NCBI RefSeq assembly: GCF_000963695.1
Contig: NZ_LAJX01000049.1
Span: forward strand, 1-37,454
Origin: Methylocucumis oryzae
GTDB lineage: Bacteria > Pseudomonadota > Gammaproteobacteria > Methylococcales > Methylomonadaceae
Direction: 5' to 3'
Length of the DNA: 37,454 nt
A program made the position numbers and the translations under genes. Under the pieces are notes generated by a model. That model was not told the DNA's origin and did not search any database. It saw nothing but the letters and a program-made list of their open reading frames with translations. Positions 30,685 through 37,454 of the stretch are shown in pieces (the first letter of the stretch is position 1; every line of letters begins with the position of its first letter).

Positions 30685-31937
30685 CTAATCTCTTAAATGC
30701 CCCTGCCCATAAGCCACCCACTTATAAGTCGTTAACTCATTAGGTCCAACGGGGCCGCGCACATGCAACTTATCAGTGCTAATACCAACCACCGACCCTA
30801 AGCCATAATCGCCACCGCCAGACAAACGCGTAGAGGCATTAATCATCACAGACGCCGAGTCCACTTCAGCCTCAAACTGCTCTGCCAAACGCAAACTTTG
30901 CGTGACAATCCCATCGGTATGACCTGAGCCATACTGATTAATATGGCTAATCGCGTGAGTTATTCCATCGACAATCTTAATCGACAAAATAGGCGCTAAA
31001 TACTCCGTATGCCAATCCTCTTCATTAGCTAACGCTATATCCGGCAATAGTTTTTGCGTCAACGCACAACCCCGTAACTCAATGCCATTAGCACTAAACG
31101 CAGCCTGTAATAACGGCAATAACGTATCGGCACACTGCCTATCGACTAATAATGTCTCTAACGCATTACACACTTGCACACTTTGACATTTAGAATTCAC
31201 TGCTAACGCGACCGCTTGCTCAGCTATCGCATCGGCAGCCAAATACAAATGACAAATACCGTCATAATGCTTAATCACCGGAATACGCGTACCTTCTGCA
31301 ATACGCTTAATCAGGCTTTTACCGCCTCGTGGAATGAGCACATCGATATAATCCTCCATCTTAAGCAGCTCGCCCACAGCTTCATGTCCGGGGATACGAA
31401 TAATTTGAATAGCGTTCTCAGGCAAACCTGCTTTGACCAAACCCTCAATCATTGCATCCGCCAATACCGTATTCGTCTGCAAAGCTTCAGAGCCGCCGCG
31501 TAAAATCACTGCATTACCGCTTTTAATACAGACTCCGGCCGAATCCGTCGTCACATTAGGTCGTGATTCATAAATAATGCCAATCACGCCTAATGGCACT
31601 GATTTCTTATACACTTTAAGCCCGACTGGATTAGTGTGTCCTGCCAAAATACGATTTAACGGGTCGGGCAATTGGGCAACTTTCTTTAGCTTGATAACAT
31701 GTATTGAAAGGTTTTTTCATCAATAGTTAACCGCTTGACCATTGCCTCAGACTGACCCTCATCCTTAGCTTTAACGACGTCTTCAGCATTAACCGCCAAC
31801 ACCTCATGCTTAACCGCTGCTAACGCTTCTGCCATATTCGCCAGCGCCAAATTACGCAACGCTTCAGGTATCACGGCGAGCTGACGCGCCGCCACACGAC
31901 TCTGTTCTGCCAAGGTTTGTACACTATTAACCGACAT
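30685..31937 (-). CDS. proA: Gamma-glutamyl phosphate reductase, one frameshift
   Basis: Second step of proline synthesis: reduces gamma-glutamyl phosphate to glutamate semialdehyde with NADPH. Aldehyde-dehydrogenase-fold features: VPLGVIGIIYESRPNVTTDSAG, the catalytic Cys in VNSKCQSVQVCNALETLLVD, and the C-terminal GPVGPNELTTYKWVAYGQGHLR. The frame breaks near 31688-31690. Adding one base there joins FQYMLSS to LKKVAQLPDPLNRIL. I chose ATG 31937 (MSVNSVQTLAEQ), which gives 417 residues, the E. coli length; a GTG or TTG a few codons upstream is possible. proB is not in the window. The stop abuts repeat copy 1. Confidence 0.94.
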
Positions 31938-32056
31938 TGCAATCACCAACTTATAAAATAAGCGCTAGCATAAAAGACTTTGGCTAGCTCATACCAGACA
32001 TTATTGAAACCAGTTTTCTACACTTAAATGCAAAAAAGTGCTCAAAATCCTGAATC

Positions 32057-32128
32057 GTAGGGTACGCTGTGCGTACCTTTTTCATTGATTTTTAATGATA
32101 TTATAAAGGTACACGCAGCGTACCCTAC
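32057..32128. repeat. 72-base inverted-end repeat, copy A
   Basis: Begins GTAGGGTACGCTGTGCGTACC and ends in GGTACACGCAGCGTACCCTAC, so the ends are an imperfect 20-base inverted repeat around an AT-rich centre. Copy B has the same length at 32532-32603 in the same orientation. Together they flank the antitoxin gene. MITE- or REP-like. Confidence 0.85.
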
Positions 32129-32153
32129 CTAAAAACCGAATGTGACCTATACC

Positions 32154-32432
32154 TTAGTCGCCCCATAAAAACTCGCGTCCCTGACTCGCAGCGCGTAACG
32201 CATTAAGCTCAGCTTCCGCCCAGGTACACTCATCATCTAATTGATTACGCCAACTTTGAATCGCTTGATAAACGCTAGTATTTTTTTGGGTGAGTTTGCG
32301 GTAATTAGTTTCTGACAGCATCACAGCCACCGGCTTGCCATGCCGCGTGAGATGAATAACATCAATCGCATCGAGCTGATGGATGAGCTGAGACAGATTG
32401 TTTTTAGCGTCGGCTATGGTACGGGTTTTCAT
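32154..32432 (-). CDS. Orphan Phd/YefM-family antitoxin
   Basis: Type II antitoxin of the Phd/YefM family: N-terminal DNA-binding fold (MKTRTIADAKNNLSQLIHQL) followed by the family HLTRHGKPVAVMLSETNYRKL and a Trp/Glu-rich C-terminal tail that would cover a toxin. I chose ATG 32432 (92 residues), with GAGGG about 5 bases upstream; ATG 32435 is equally close. No RelE/Doc-type toxin lies downstream: the next thing on this strand is repeat copy A, 25 bases on. It is therefore an orphan, probably self-regulating or acting on a distant toxin. Confidence 0.85.
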   Translation of the reverse strand: MKTRTIADAKNNLSQLIHQLDAIDVIHLTRHGKPVAVMLSETNYRKLTQKNTSVYQAIQSWRNQLDDECTWAEAELNALRAASQGREFLWGD

Positions 32433-32531
32433 CATCGCCCTCACTATGGCTATATTTCATGTATCAATAGAGGTTCACAGCTATTAAGCTATGCTTTATA
32501 ACAGTTAAATTTTCGATTTTTACAGCCCACT

Positions 32532-32603
32532 GTAGGGTATGCTACGCGTACCTTTTTATTGATTTTATTACGATTTTTTAATGGTACGCACAGCGTACCC
32601 TAC
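32532..32603. repeat. 72-base inverted-end repeat, copy B
   Basis: Same length, orientation and end structure as copy A: GTAGGGTATGCTACGCGTACC at one end and GGTACGCACAGCGTACCCTAC at the other. It lies upstream of the antitoxin gene and ~80 bases before the promoter-like site of the lectin gene. Confidence 0.85.
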
Positions 32604-32661
32604 TCAAAAAACCGATCATGAACGCCTCAAAAGCAAAGATCGGCTTATGATAGAATAAAGT

Positions 32662-32691
32662 TTGCCGAATAAATCACATCACACCTATAAT
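32662..32691 (+). promoter_or_regulatory. Putative promoter of the lectin/FG-GAP gene
   Basis: A perfect TATAAT (32686-32691) lies 18 bases after TTGCCG (32662-32667), about 70 bases before ATG 32764. The -35 match is moderate. Confidence 0.5.
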
Positions 32692-32763
32692 GAACGTTTC
32701 ATGTTATTTGCATGAATCTATAAACACGAGGGTTCTTTACTTTTAATCGTCAAGAGGTTATCT

Positions 32764-33768
32764 ATGCAACTCCAACAGAATAAGCTGGGCAACGCATTAC
32801 GCAAGCTTTTTTCACCCTCTTGTTTAACAACAAGCTTAATCGGTAGCCTGGTTTTAATCACCAGCACCGGCGCTTATGCCGACTCCAACAAAATCAAATG
32901 GGATAGCAACGGTCATTTTTATCAGCGTTTTGACCGTAATTTCACATGGAATGAATCAAAAGCATACTGTGAAAGCTTGAGCGCACATTTAGCCACAATC
33001 ACATCCGACGAAGAAAACACCTTTATTACGTCAAAGGTTCTTCCCGGTGGCTCATACGCAGATTACTACTATATTGGCGCGACCGATGAAACAACTGAGG
33101 GTGTTTGGAAATGGATTACCGGCGAGCCATTCGCCTATAATCACTGGCAGCCCGGCCAGCCAAATTGCCGAAACGGAGAGAACTACCTATTGATATATTA
33201 CACTGACAGCTTTTGGATTGATGGTTTTGATGATAACGGTGCCTCCAATGAAGGCTTAATCTGCGAATGGAGTTACAACACCTTCATAGGTTCTACTGCC
33301 ATAGGCTCAACCGCCGTCCCCGATATTAACGGCAATGGCTATGATGAAATTGCCGCGCTCTATGTCGATTACCAAACCAGTCAACATAATGTAGTCATTA
33401 AAGACAGCAAAACGGGTAAGTTATTGAGTAAATTAAGCTTTGCCACCGATGACCATCCTCCGTTAGGCGTAGTTAGTGTCGCTGACCTGAACGACAATGG
33501 CCTGCCAGAAATCGCCGTGTTATATACCGACCCTAGCACCGGCGTGCCGAAAGTCACGATTAAAGATGTCAAAAATAACAAGCAAACCTTGAAAAGCTTT
33601 AACGTGTTAGGTTTAGGTTATACCGCCAAAGACATCACCGCGATAGCTGATTTAAACGGCAACGGCACTGATGAGCTCACCGTCATCGGCGTCAATGGCG
33701 CGACCGGCAAAGCTAAATCAGAAACGCGTGATAGTTTAGGAAAAATATTGGGTAAAGCAGAATTTTAA
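32764..33768 (+). CDS. Secreted C-type lectin-like / FG-GAP repeat protein
   Basis: 334 residues with a signal peptide (hydrophobic stretch, ending near ITSTGAYA/DS). Residues ~50-175 fit a C-type lectin domain: WNESKAYCESLSAHLATITS, then GATDETTEGVWKWITGEPF, HWQPGQPNC and the closing GLICEW. The C-terminal half carries three FG-GAP/VCBS-like repeats with calcium-loop-type DINGNGYDEIAALY, DLNDNGLPEIAVLY and DLNGNGTDELTVIG. The mix suggests a calcium-stabilised surface or matrix protein that binds sugars; ligand unknown. AGAGG precedes ATG 32764. Neighbours give no functional hint. Confidence 0.85.
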   Translation: MQLQQNKLGNALRKLFSPSCLTTSLIGSLVLITSTGAYADSNKIKWDSNGHFYQRFDRNFTWNESKAYCESLSAHLATITSDEENTFITSKVLPGGSYADYYYIGATDETTEGVWKWITGEPFAYNHWQPGQPNCRNGENYLLIYYTDSFWIDGFDDNGASNEGLICEWSYNTFIGSTAIGSTAVPDINGNGYDEIAALYVDYQTSQHNVVIKDSKTGKLLSKLSFATDDHPPLGVVSVADLNDNGLPEIAVLYTDPSTGVPKVTIKDVKNNKQTLKSFNVLGLGYTAKDITAIADLNGNGTDELTVIGVNGATGKAKSETRDSLGKILGKAEF

Positions 33769-34095
33769 CTGCTGTTTTCTCTAGCTTTGATAACCATTTT
33801 CTGTCTGGTTATCAAGCTCAGAAAGCATAGTGCCGGGTTATACTTAACGTTGACCCGGCCTTAAAAACTAGCCTATCCCCATTTATTGAAACCTCATAAT
33901 TTTTACGCTGGTCTGACTAACTAGTTTTTTGGGTATAATGCTTTAGAGTCTAGTCATTCGGAATCCAAAACATGTTTTGGACTCCAACCTCTAAGCACTA
34001 CTACAACAGCCATTGTTAAATACGCCTAATGGTGATTTACCCCTCATACGTTTATCACTCATGCGGTTTTGCTTAACCATTATGGAGTCCTACTT
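33769..34095. other. Intergenic region with two hairpins and a promoter-like site
   Basis: 327 bases without a gene. TTGATAACCA and TGGTTATCAA (about 33796-33826) form a 10-bp stem that may terminate the lectin transcript. A TATAAT at 33934-33939 could serve the toxin-antitoxin pair. The palindrome at 33960-33985 is listed separately. Confidence 0.5.
33960..33985. promoter_or_regulatory. Perfect palindrome, possible toxin-antitoxin operator
   Basis: TCCAAAACATGTTTTGGA (33964-33981) is a perfect 18-base palindrome, and the flanking GGA/TCC extends it with one mismatch. It lies about 20 bases after a TATAAT and 110 bases before the antitoxin gene, a typical place for an operator used by a toxin-antitoxin complex. 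It could also be a hairpin. Confidence 0.5.
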
Positions 34096-34320
34096 ATGCC
34101 ACTATCAGCAAAAATTATTTTGCACCAAGCCCTTGAACTACCGTCCAATGACCGTGCAGTATTAGTCGATGGCCTGATTGCCAGTCTGCACAAACCAAAC
34201 TCCGCAATAGACATGGCTTGGCTCAACGAAACAGAGCAGCGTTTGTTTGCCTACCACGCTGGTGAGCTAGAGGCAATCGATGCAGAGCAGGTCTTCGCTG
34301 AGCTTGGTAAGAAAGTTTGA
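34096..34320 (+). CDS. Addiction module antitoxin (RelB/ParD-like component)
   Basis: Short acidic protein of the putative addiction-module family (about 74 residues). It begins MPLSAKIILHQALELPSNDRAVLVDGLIASL, a family N-terminus, and ends with an acidic tail (EAIDAEQVFAELGKKV). I chose ATG 34096 because GGAG lies 8 bases upstream; the frame opens further upstream without support. The toxin start TTG overlaps its stop. Confidence 0.82.
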   Translation: MPLSAKIILHQALELPSNDRAVLVDGLIASLHKPNSAIDMAWLNETEQRLFAYHAGELEAIDAEQVFAELGKKV

Positions 34321-34612
34321 AGACAAGATTTTTGCTACCCGCACGGCTAGAACTTATTGAAGCTGTGCAGTTTTACAAAGCAAAACGCACCGGATTAGGC
34401 GATGAGTTCGTGATGAAGCCTGGGAGACTATTCGACGCATCAACGATTTTCCTCTTGCATGGCACCCGCTAGTCGGCTCGATTCGCCGTTGCCAGATGCA
34501 GCGATTTCCCTATGGTCTGATTTACGAACCAACGGATACCGAGATTATCATTATTGCCGTTGCTCACCTGCACCAAAAACCAAAATATTGGCACAACCGA
34601 TTGAAAAAATAA
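34317..34612 (+). CDS. RelE/ParE-family toxin, frame broken once
   Basis: mRNA-cutting or gyrase-targeting toxin of the RelE/ParE superfamily; which one is not decided. The frame from TTG 34317 begins LKTRFLLPARLELIEAVQFYKAKRTGLGDEFV. It then shifts: adding one base near 34412 gives DEAWETIRRINDFPLAWHPL, GSIRRCQMQRFPYGLIYEP and a C-terminal AVAHLHQKPKYWHNRLKK, family hallmarks. Restored length is about 98 residues. As written the frame runs off into a different product, so the toxin may be inactive, or the base is missing from the read. The start overlaps the antitoxin stop by 3 bases. Confidence 0.8.
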
Positions 34613-34617
34613 TGGCT

Positions 34618-34659
34618 AGTGTTTCAAACGGGATATTTAAACACCCCGTTTATAACACT
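34618..34659. terminator. Hairpin between toxin and EAL gene
   Basis: AGTGTTTCAAACGGG (34618-34632) pairs with CCCGTTTATAACACT (34645-34659) along 15 positions with a 2-base internal mismatch. It lies between two convergent genes and is a likely bidirectional terminator. Confidence 0.6.
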
Positions 34660-34687
34660 ACGCCAGTAACAACGCCGCCCAACCCCA

Positions 34688-35551
34688 TCATAAGCAACGC
34701 AAATGATCGACCGCCAGCTTATCGTAATACCCACCTTGTACCCAATCAAAACCCGCTGCTGACGCAGTAAACGCTTGGTCTTGATAATTTACTTGCTGCA
34801 AAATAGACTGACCACCGATTAACGTGACTAATTGCTGCAACGAATCCAACGCATAAGGCCAAGGCATTTCTGCTTTAAGTGCATGGGGATTATGCTCGGG
34901 TACATCAATGCGGACAAAATTAGGCGCTAACTTCGTCACAAAATCGACTAAACCATTCGCCGAATACCAGCGCCCTATATTTAACGCTATTTGATAACCT
35001 TGCTTACGATAATTGTTCAAACCCGCCAACAATTGGTTATGGTGCAAAATATAAAACGGGTTAACCGCCATAGAAATCACAACATTACTGGTTGCTAAGC
35101 CGCATTTGACAATAATCTCTTCAAAATAAACACCATGATTGCTATCAACACCTAAAATATGCCTTGGATCGACATCTAAAAATAAGCGTCCGTTAACATG
35201 GGCATAGCTTAAATAATTCAACATATGAACGGTACGGCATAAGCGATCTAAGTTAATAACGGATTGAAAATCAGTAGGTTGACTAATGCTATCGGTTAAA
35301 AAATGGGTAAACTCAAACCCCGTATCATAAGGCAGACTGCCCGTATGGGGCGCAACTGCTAATTGGACTAAATGGCCGGTAATCGCTTCATAGTCAGTTA
35401 ACATGCGCACCGGAGAAAAGCGACTCCCCATCCGAATTGGCCCAAACCATCCTTGTACAGCACCGTTTTCGACAATAAAAGGCCGAAAATTGGCATGATG
35501 CTCCTGCTCAAAGCGGTCATTAAAGTGATTGACTAATTGTTGTAATGGCAT
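34688..35551 (-). CDS. Degenerate EAL-domain protein
   Basis: About 287 residues matching the EAL fold (family of c-di-GMP phosphodiesterases) from ATG 35551 with AGGA upstream. The fold can be followed through FRPFIVENGAVQGWFGPIRM, GRLFLDVDPRHIL, QIALNIGRWYSANGLVDF, PNFVRID and GFDWVQGGYY. The catalytic residues are changed: the ExL Glu is Phe (GWFGPIR), the Asn is Asp, DDFG is replaced by LNIGRW, and the KID lysine is Arg. It is probably inactive and may act as a sensor or binding partner, if functional at all. It is divergent from hemC. Confidence 0.82.
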   Translation of the reverse strand: MPLQQLVNHFNDRFEQEHHANFRPFIVENGAVQGWFGPIRMGSRFSPVRMLTDYEAITGHLVQLAVAPHTGSLPYDTGFEFTHFLTDSISQPTDFQSVINLDRLCRTVHMLNYLSYAHVNGRLFLDVDPRHILGVDSNHGVYFEEIIVKCGLATSNVVISMAVNPFYILHHNQLLAGLNNYRKQGYQIALNIGRWYSANGLVDFVTKLAPNFVRIDVPEHNPHALKAEMPWPYALDSLQQLVTLIGGQSILQQVNYQDQAFTASAAGFDWVQGGYYDKLAVDHLRCL

Positions 35552-35933
35552 AGCGTTGCGTCCTATGAAGTAGTGAAATAACAAATCAGCTTAAGCGTGT
35601 GGGCTACACACTTTTTAGTAGGGACAGGGTATTTAGGGTGCAGGACGCGGTAAATACATCCCTGTAGGCTTGGTGGCAGCATCCCTGCTGCCAACACCCA
35701 CACCCTAAAAACCCTGTCCCGCCTTACTTTGGTAGCCATCGAGTGACATCATAACAATCGCAGTGTTGTTAATAAAAACGATATGATTAGAAATCTATAT
35801 CTAATTTAAGCATATAAAAAAGTTATTGCAATCGGTAACAATGGACTAACCTTACTGATAACGAAAATCTGACAATACGTTATTGAATTAATTGGTTACA
35901 ATATGACGATTTAATAACAAACCCCGTATTCAA
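35552..35933. other. Intergenic region between the EAL gene and hemC
   Basis: 382 bases, mostly filled by repeat copy 2 (35603-35737). The hemC promoter is expected in 35738-35933, which is AT-rich with a TACAAT near 35895 but no convincing -35. Confidence 0.6.
35603..35737 (-). repeat. Quasi-palindromic MITE-like element, copy 2
   Basis: The 100-base core (35621-35720) starts GGGACAGGG and ends CCCTGTCCC. The outer ends are GCTACACACTT on the left and TTGGTAGCC on the right, the same order as in copy 1. The core is inverted relative to copy 1, with about four fifths identity. It lies ahead of hemC. Confidence 0.85.
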
Positions 35934-36860
35934 GTGAATAAACAAATTATTCGTATCGCCACTAGGCAAAGCCCATTAGCGCTTTGGCAAGCAGAACATG
36001 TCGCTGAGCGGCTACGTGCTATTAACCCAGCCCTTGAAATTGAATTAGTAAAAATGGTTACACGCGGTGATAAAATTCTGGACGCACCGTTAGCAAAAAT
36101 TGGTGGCAAAGGTTTGTTTGTTAAAGAATTAGAACAAGGCATGTTAGATGGAGAGGCCGATATTGCAGTGCATTCCATGAAAGACGTACCGATGGAATTC
36201 CCAGAAGGACTGGGTTTAAGCGCAATTTTAAGGCGAGAAGAGCCTAGTGATGCTTTTGTTGCTACCCGTTATGCGTCAATTAACGAACTCCGGGCAAATG
36301 CTAAAATTGGCACATCAAGCTTACGCAGACAATGCCAAATCAAAGAAAAATTTCCACACGCAGAGGTGTTGCCATTGCGTGGTAACGTCAATACGCGGTT
36401 AGCTAAACTGGATGCAGGCGATTATGATGCGATTATTTTGGCAGCAGCAGGGTTAATACGCTTAGATTTAACAGCGCGCATCACAGAAATGTTACCGGTA
36501 AGTTATAGCCTACCAGCCATTGGCCAAGGTGCTATCGGTATAGAAAGCCGTACCAATGATGACGAACTCAATGCGTTATTAGCTCAGCTAAATGACCACG
36601 AAACGGCTGTGTGCGTCAGTGCCGAACGAGCGCTTAATGCCCGCTTAATGGGCGGTTGCCAAGTACCTATCGCAGGCTATGCTATTATTCAACAAGGTGA
36701 ATTATTTTTGCGTGGTTTAGTCGGTGCGCCAGATGGCTCTATTCTTTACAAAAGTGAAGCGACAGGGGATTTAAACACCCCTGAACAACTAGGTCAGCAA
36801 GTCGCTGAAGATTTATTAAGTCAAGGTGCCGATAAAATCTTACAGGCGTTGCAGGCGTGA
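35934..36860 (+). CDS. hemC: Hydroxymethylbilane synthase
   Basis: Joins four porphobilinogen units in the tetrapyrrole pathway. The 308 residues start at GTG 35934 ([21 protein letters not shown]). The catalytic Asp is in [10 protein letters not shown] and the Cys that holds the dipyrromethane cofactor in [13 protein letters not shown]. Other hallmarks: [15 protein letters not shown] and [12 protein letters not shown]. It overlaps hemD by 4 bases (GTGA). Confidence 0.96.
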   Translation: MNKQIIRIATRQSPLALWQAEHVAERLRAINPALEIELVKMVTRGDKILDAPLAKIGGKGLFVKELEQGMLDGEADIAVHSMKDVPMEFPEGLGLSAILRREEPSDAFVATRYASINELRANAKIGTSSLRRQCQIKEKFPHAEVLPLRGNVNTRLAKLDAGDYDAIILAAAGLIRLDLTARITEMLPVSYSLPAIGQGAIGIESRTNDDELNALLAQLNDHETAVCVSAERALNARLMGGCQVPIAGYAIIQQGELFLRGLVGAPDGSILYKSEATGDLNTPEQLGQQVAEDLLSQGADKILQALQA

Positions 36861-37454
36861 ATCCAATCGACAACCCTAAACGTGTTTTAGTGACTAGGCC
36901 TGAACATCAAGCTGCTCAGTTATGCGAGTTATTGCAGCAACAGCAGATACAAACAGTGTTATTACCCACTATAGCCATTCAGCCTATCGATGACGCCACC
37001 AGGATTAAACAGTGCTTAGCCAATCTTAACCAATATGATTGGCTTATTTTTGTCAGTAGCAATGCGGTAACTATGCTTTATTACCATTTAGATGATGGTA
37101 GAATGCCGCACACCACGCGCACACGATTGGCAGCGATAGGCGCTACTACAGCAAACGCAATGATGTCTATTGGCTTACCGGTTCATCTCATTCCTAGCCA
37201 CGGTTATTCCTCGGAAGCACTGTTGGCAACTGCAGAGATGCAGCAGGTTAACCAGCAAACCATTTTGATTGTGCGTGGCGAAGGCGGCCTGGAAGACTTA
37301 GCGGCAATTTTGCGCTCAAGAGGCGCTCATGTGGATTATTTAGCGGTCTATAAAAGGGTAACGCCTAAATCAGATACTGCAATTATTGATTCACTATTAC
37401 AACAACAGCAATTGGACGCGCTTACCATAACAAGCGTGGAAGCTTTAAATAATT
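36857..37454 (+). CDS. hemD: Uroporphyrinogen-III synthase (partial, 3' end off window)
   Basis: Closes and inverts ring D of hydroxymethylbilane. The frame from GTG 36857 gives [22 protein letters not shown] and continues open for 199 codons to the edge. [14 protein letters not shown] and [11 protein letters not shown] fit the family, which is weakly conserved. Position behind hemC supports the call. The last ~50 residues are missing. Confidence 0.92.
   Translation, partial: MNPIDNPKRVLVTRPEHQAAQLCELLQQQQIQTVLLPTIAIQPIDDATRIKQCLANLNQYDWLIFVSSNAVTMLYYHLDDGRMPHTTRTRLAAIGATTANAMMSIGLPVHLIPSHGYSSEALLATAEMQQVNQQTILIVRGEGGLEDLAAILRSRGAHVDYLAVYKRVTPKSDTAIIDSLLQQQQLDALTITSVEALNN

Noticed and set aside
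34459-34770. Plus-strand frame of 103 codons overlapping the toxin end and the EAL gene
   Set aside because: It is a shadow of the shifted RelE/ParE toxin and of the minus-strand EAL gene; its product has no family features.
30552-35737. Integron or composite transposon bounded by the two palindromic elements
   Set aside because: No integrase or transposase is present and the enclosed genes include the housekeeping gene proA.

Overview
The window reads as chromosomal DNA of a low-GC gammaproteobacterial methanotroph (Methylococcales type). The strongest marker is the N-terminal two thirds of PmoC, the C subunit of particulate methane monooxygenase, running off the left edge with all three copper-site ligands present. 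The rest is gammaproteobacterial in content and order: atpIBEFHAGDC-glmU-glmS, cysDN, mpl, birA-coaX-SPOR protein, proA and hemCD.

Layout. 1-1257: pmoC (minus) with its leader, then a small membrane-anchored unknown protein (plus). 1331-11450: the F1Fo ATP synthase operon with tandem promoters upstream, a clear intrinsic terminator after atpC, then glmU and glmS. 11679-12491: a DUF2797 zinc-type protein. 12551-17023 (minus): cysD-cysN for sulfate activation, mpl for murein recycling and a VanZ-like protein. 17022-18982 (plus): a DUF455 ferritin-like protein coupled to an NnrS-family membrane protein. 19107-21536: a stand-alone receiver protein and a NodU/CmcH-type carbamoyltransferase. 21540-24784 (minus): Crp/Fnr regulator, birA, coaX and a SPOR protein. 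24919-25652: a secreted Cys/His NlpC/P60-like protein. 25727-30433 (minus): a three-gene set of complex-I antiporter-like subunits (NuoL-like, NuoM-like 1, NuoM-like 2) with no other nuo genes beside it. 30552-35737 is the accessory part: proA, an orphan Phd/YefM antitoxin between two 72-bp repeats, a secreted C-type lectin/FG-GAP protein, a RelB/RelE-type toxin-antitoxin pair and a degenerate EAL protein. Two copies of a ~134-bp quasi-palindromic element bracket this part. 35934-37454: hemC and the start of hemD.

Frame quality. Twelve otherwise well-conserved genes are broken by single-base indels, sixteen sites in all, many in short homopolymers. They include the essential or central genes atpA, atpF, glmU, glmS, mpl and proA. 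Each opens into a full-length, family-typical protein when one base is removed (mostly A/T runs) or added. Uncorrected sequencing error is the simplest reading, so these genes are annotated over their restored spans and the site is given.

Most interesting for follow-up: the isolated NuoL-NuoM-NuoM module, whose middle subunit has lost several canonical proton-path residues; the repeat pair whose core is inverted while its flanks stay in direct orientation; and a CysN carrying a vestigial APS-kinase tail.
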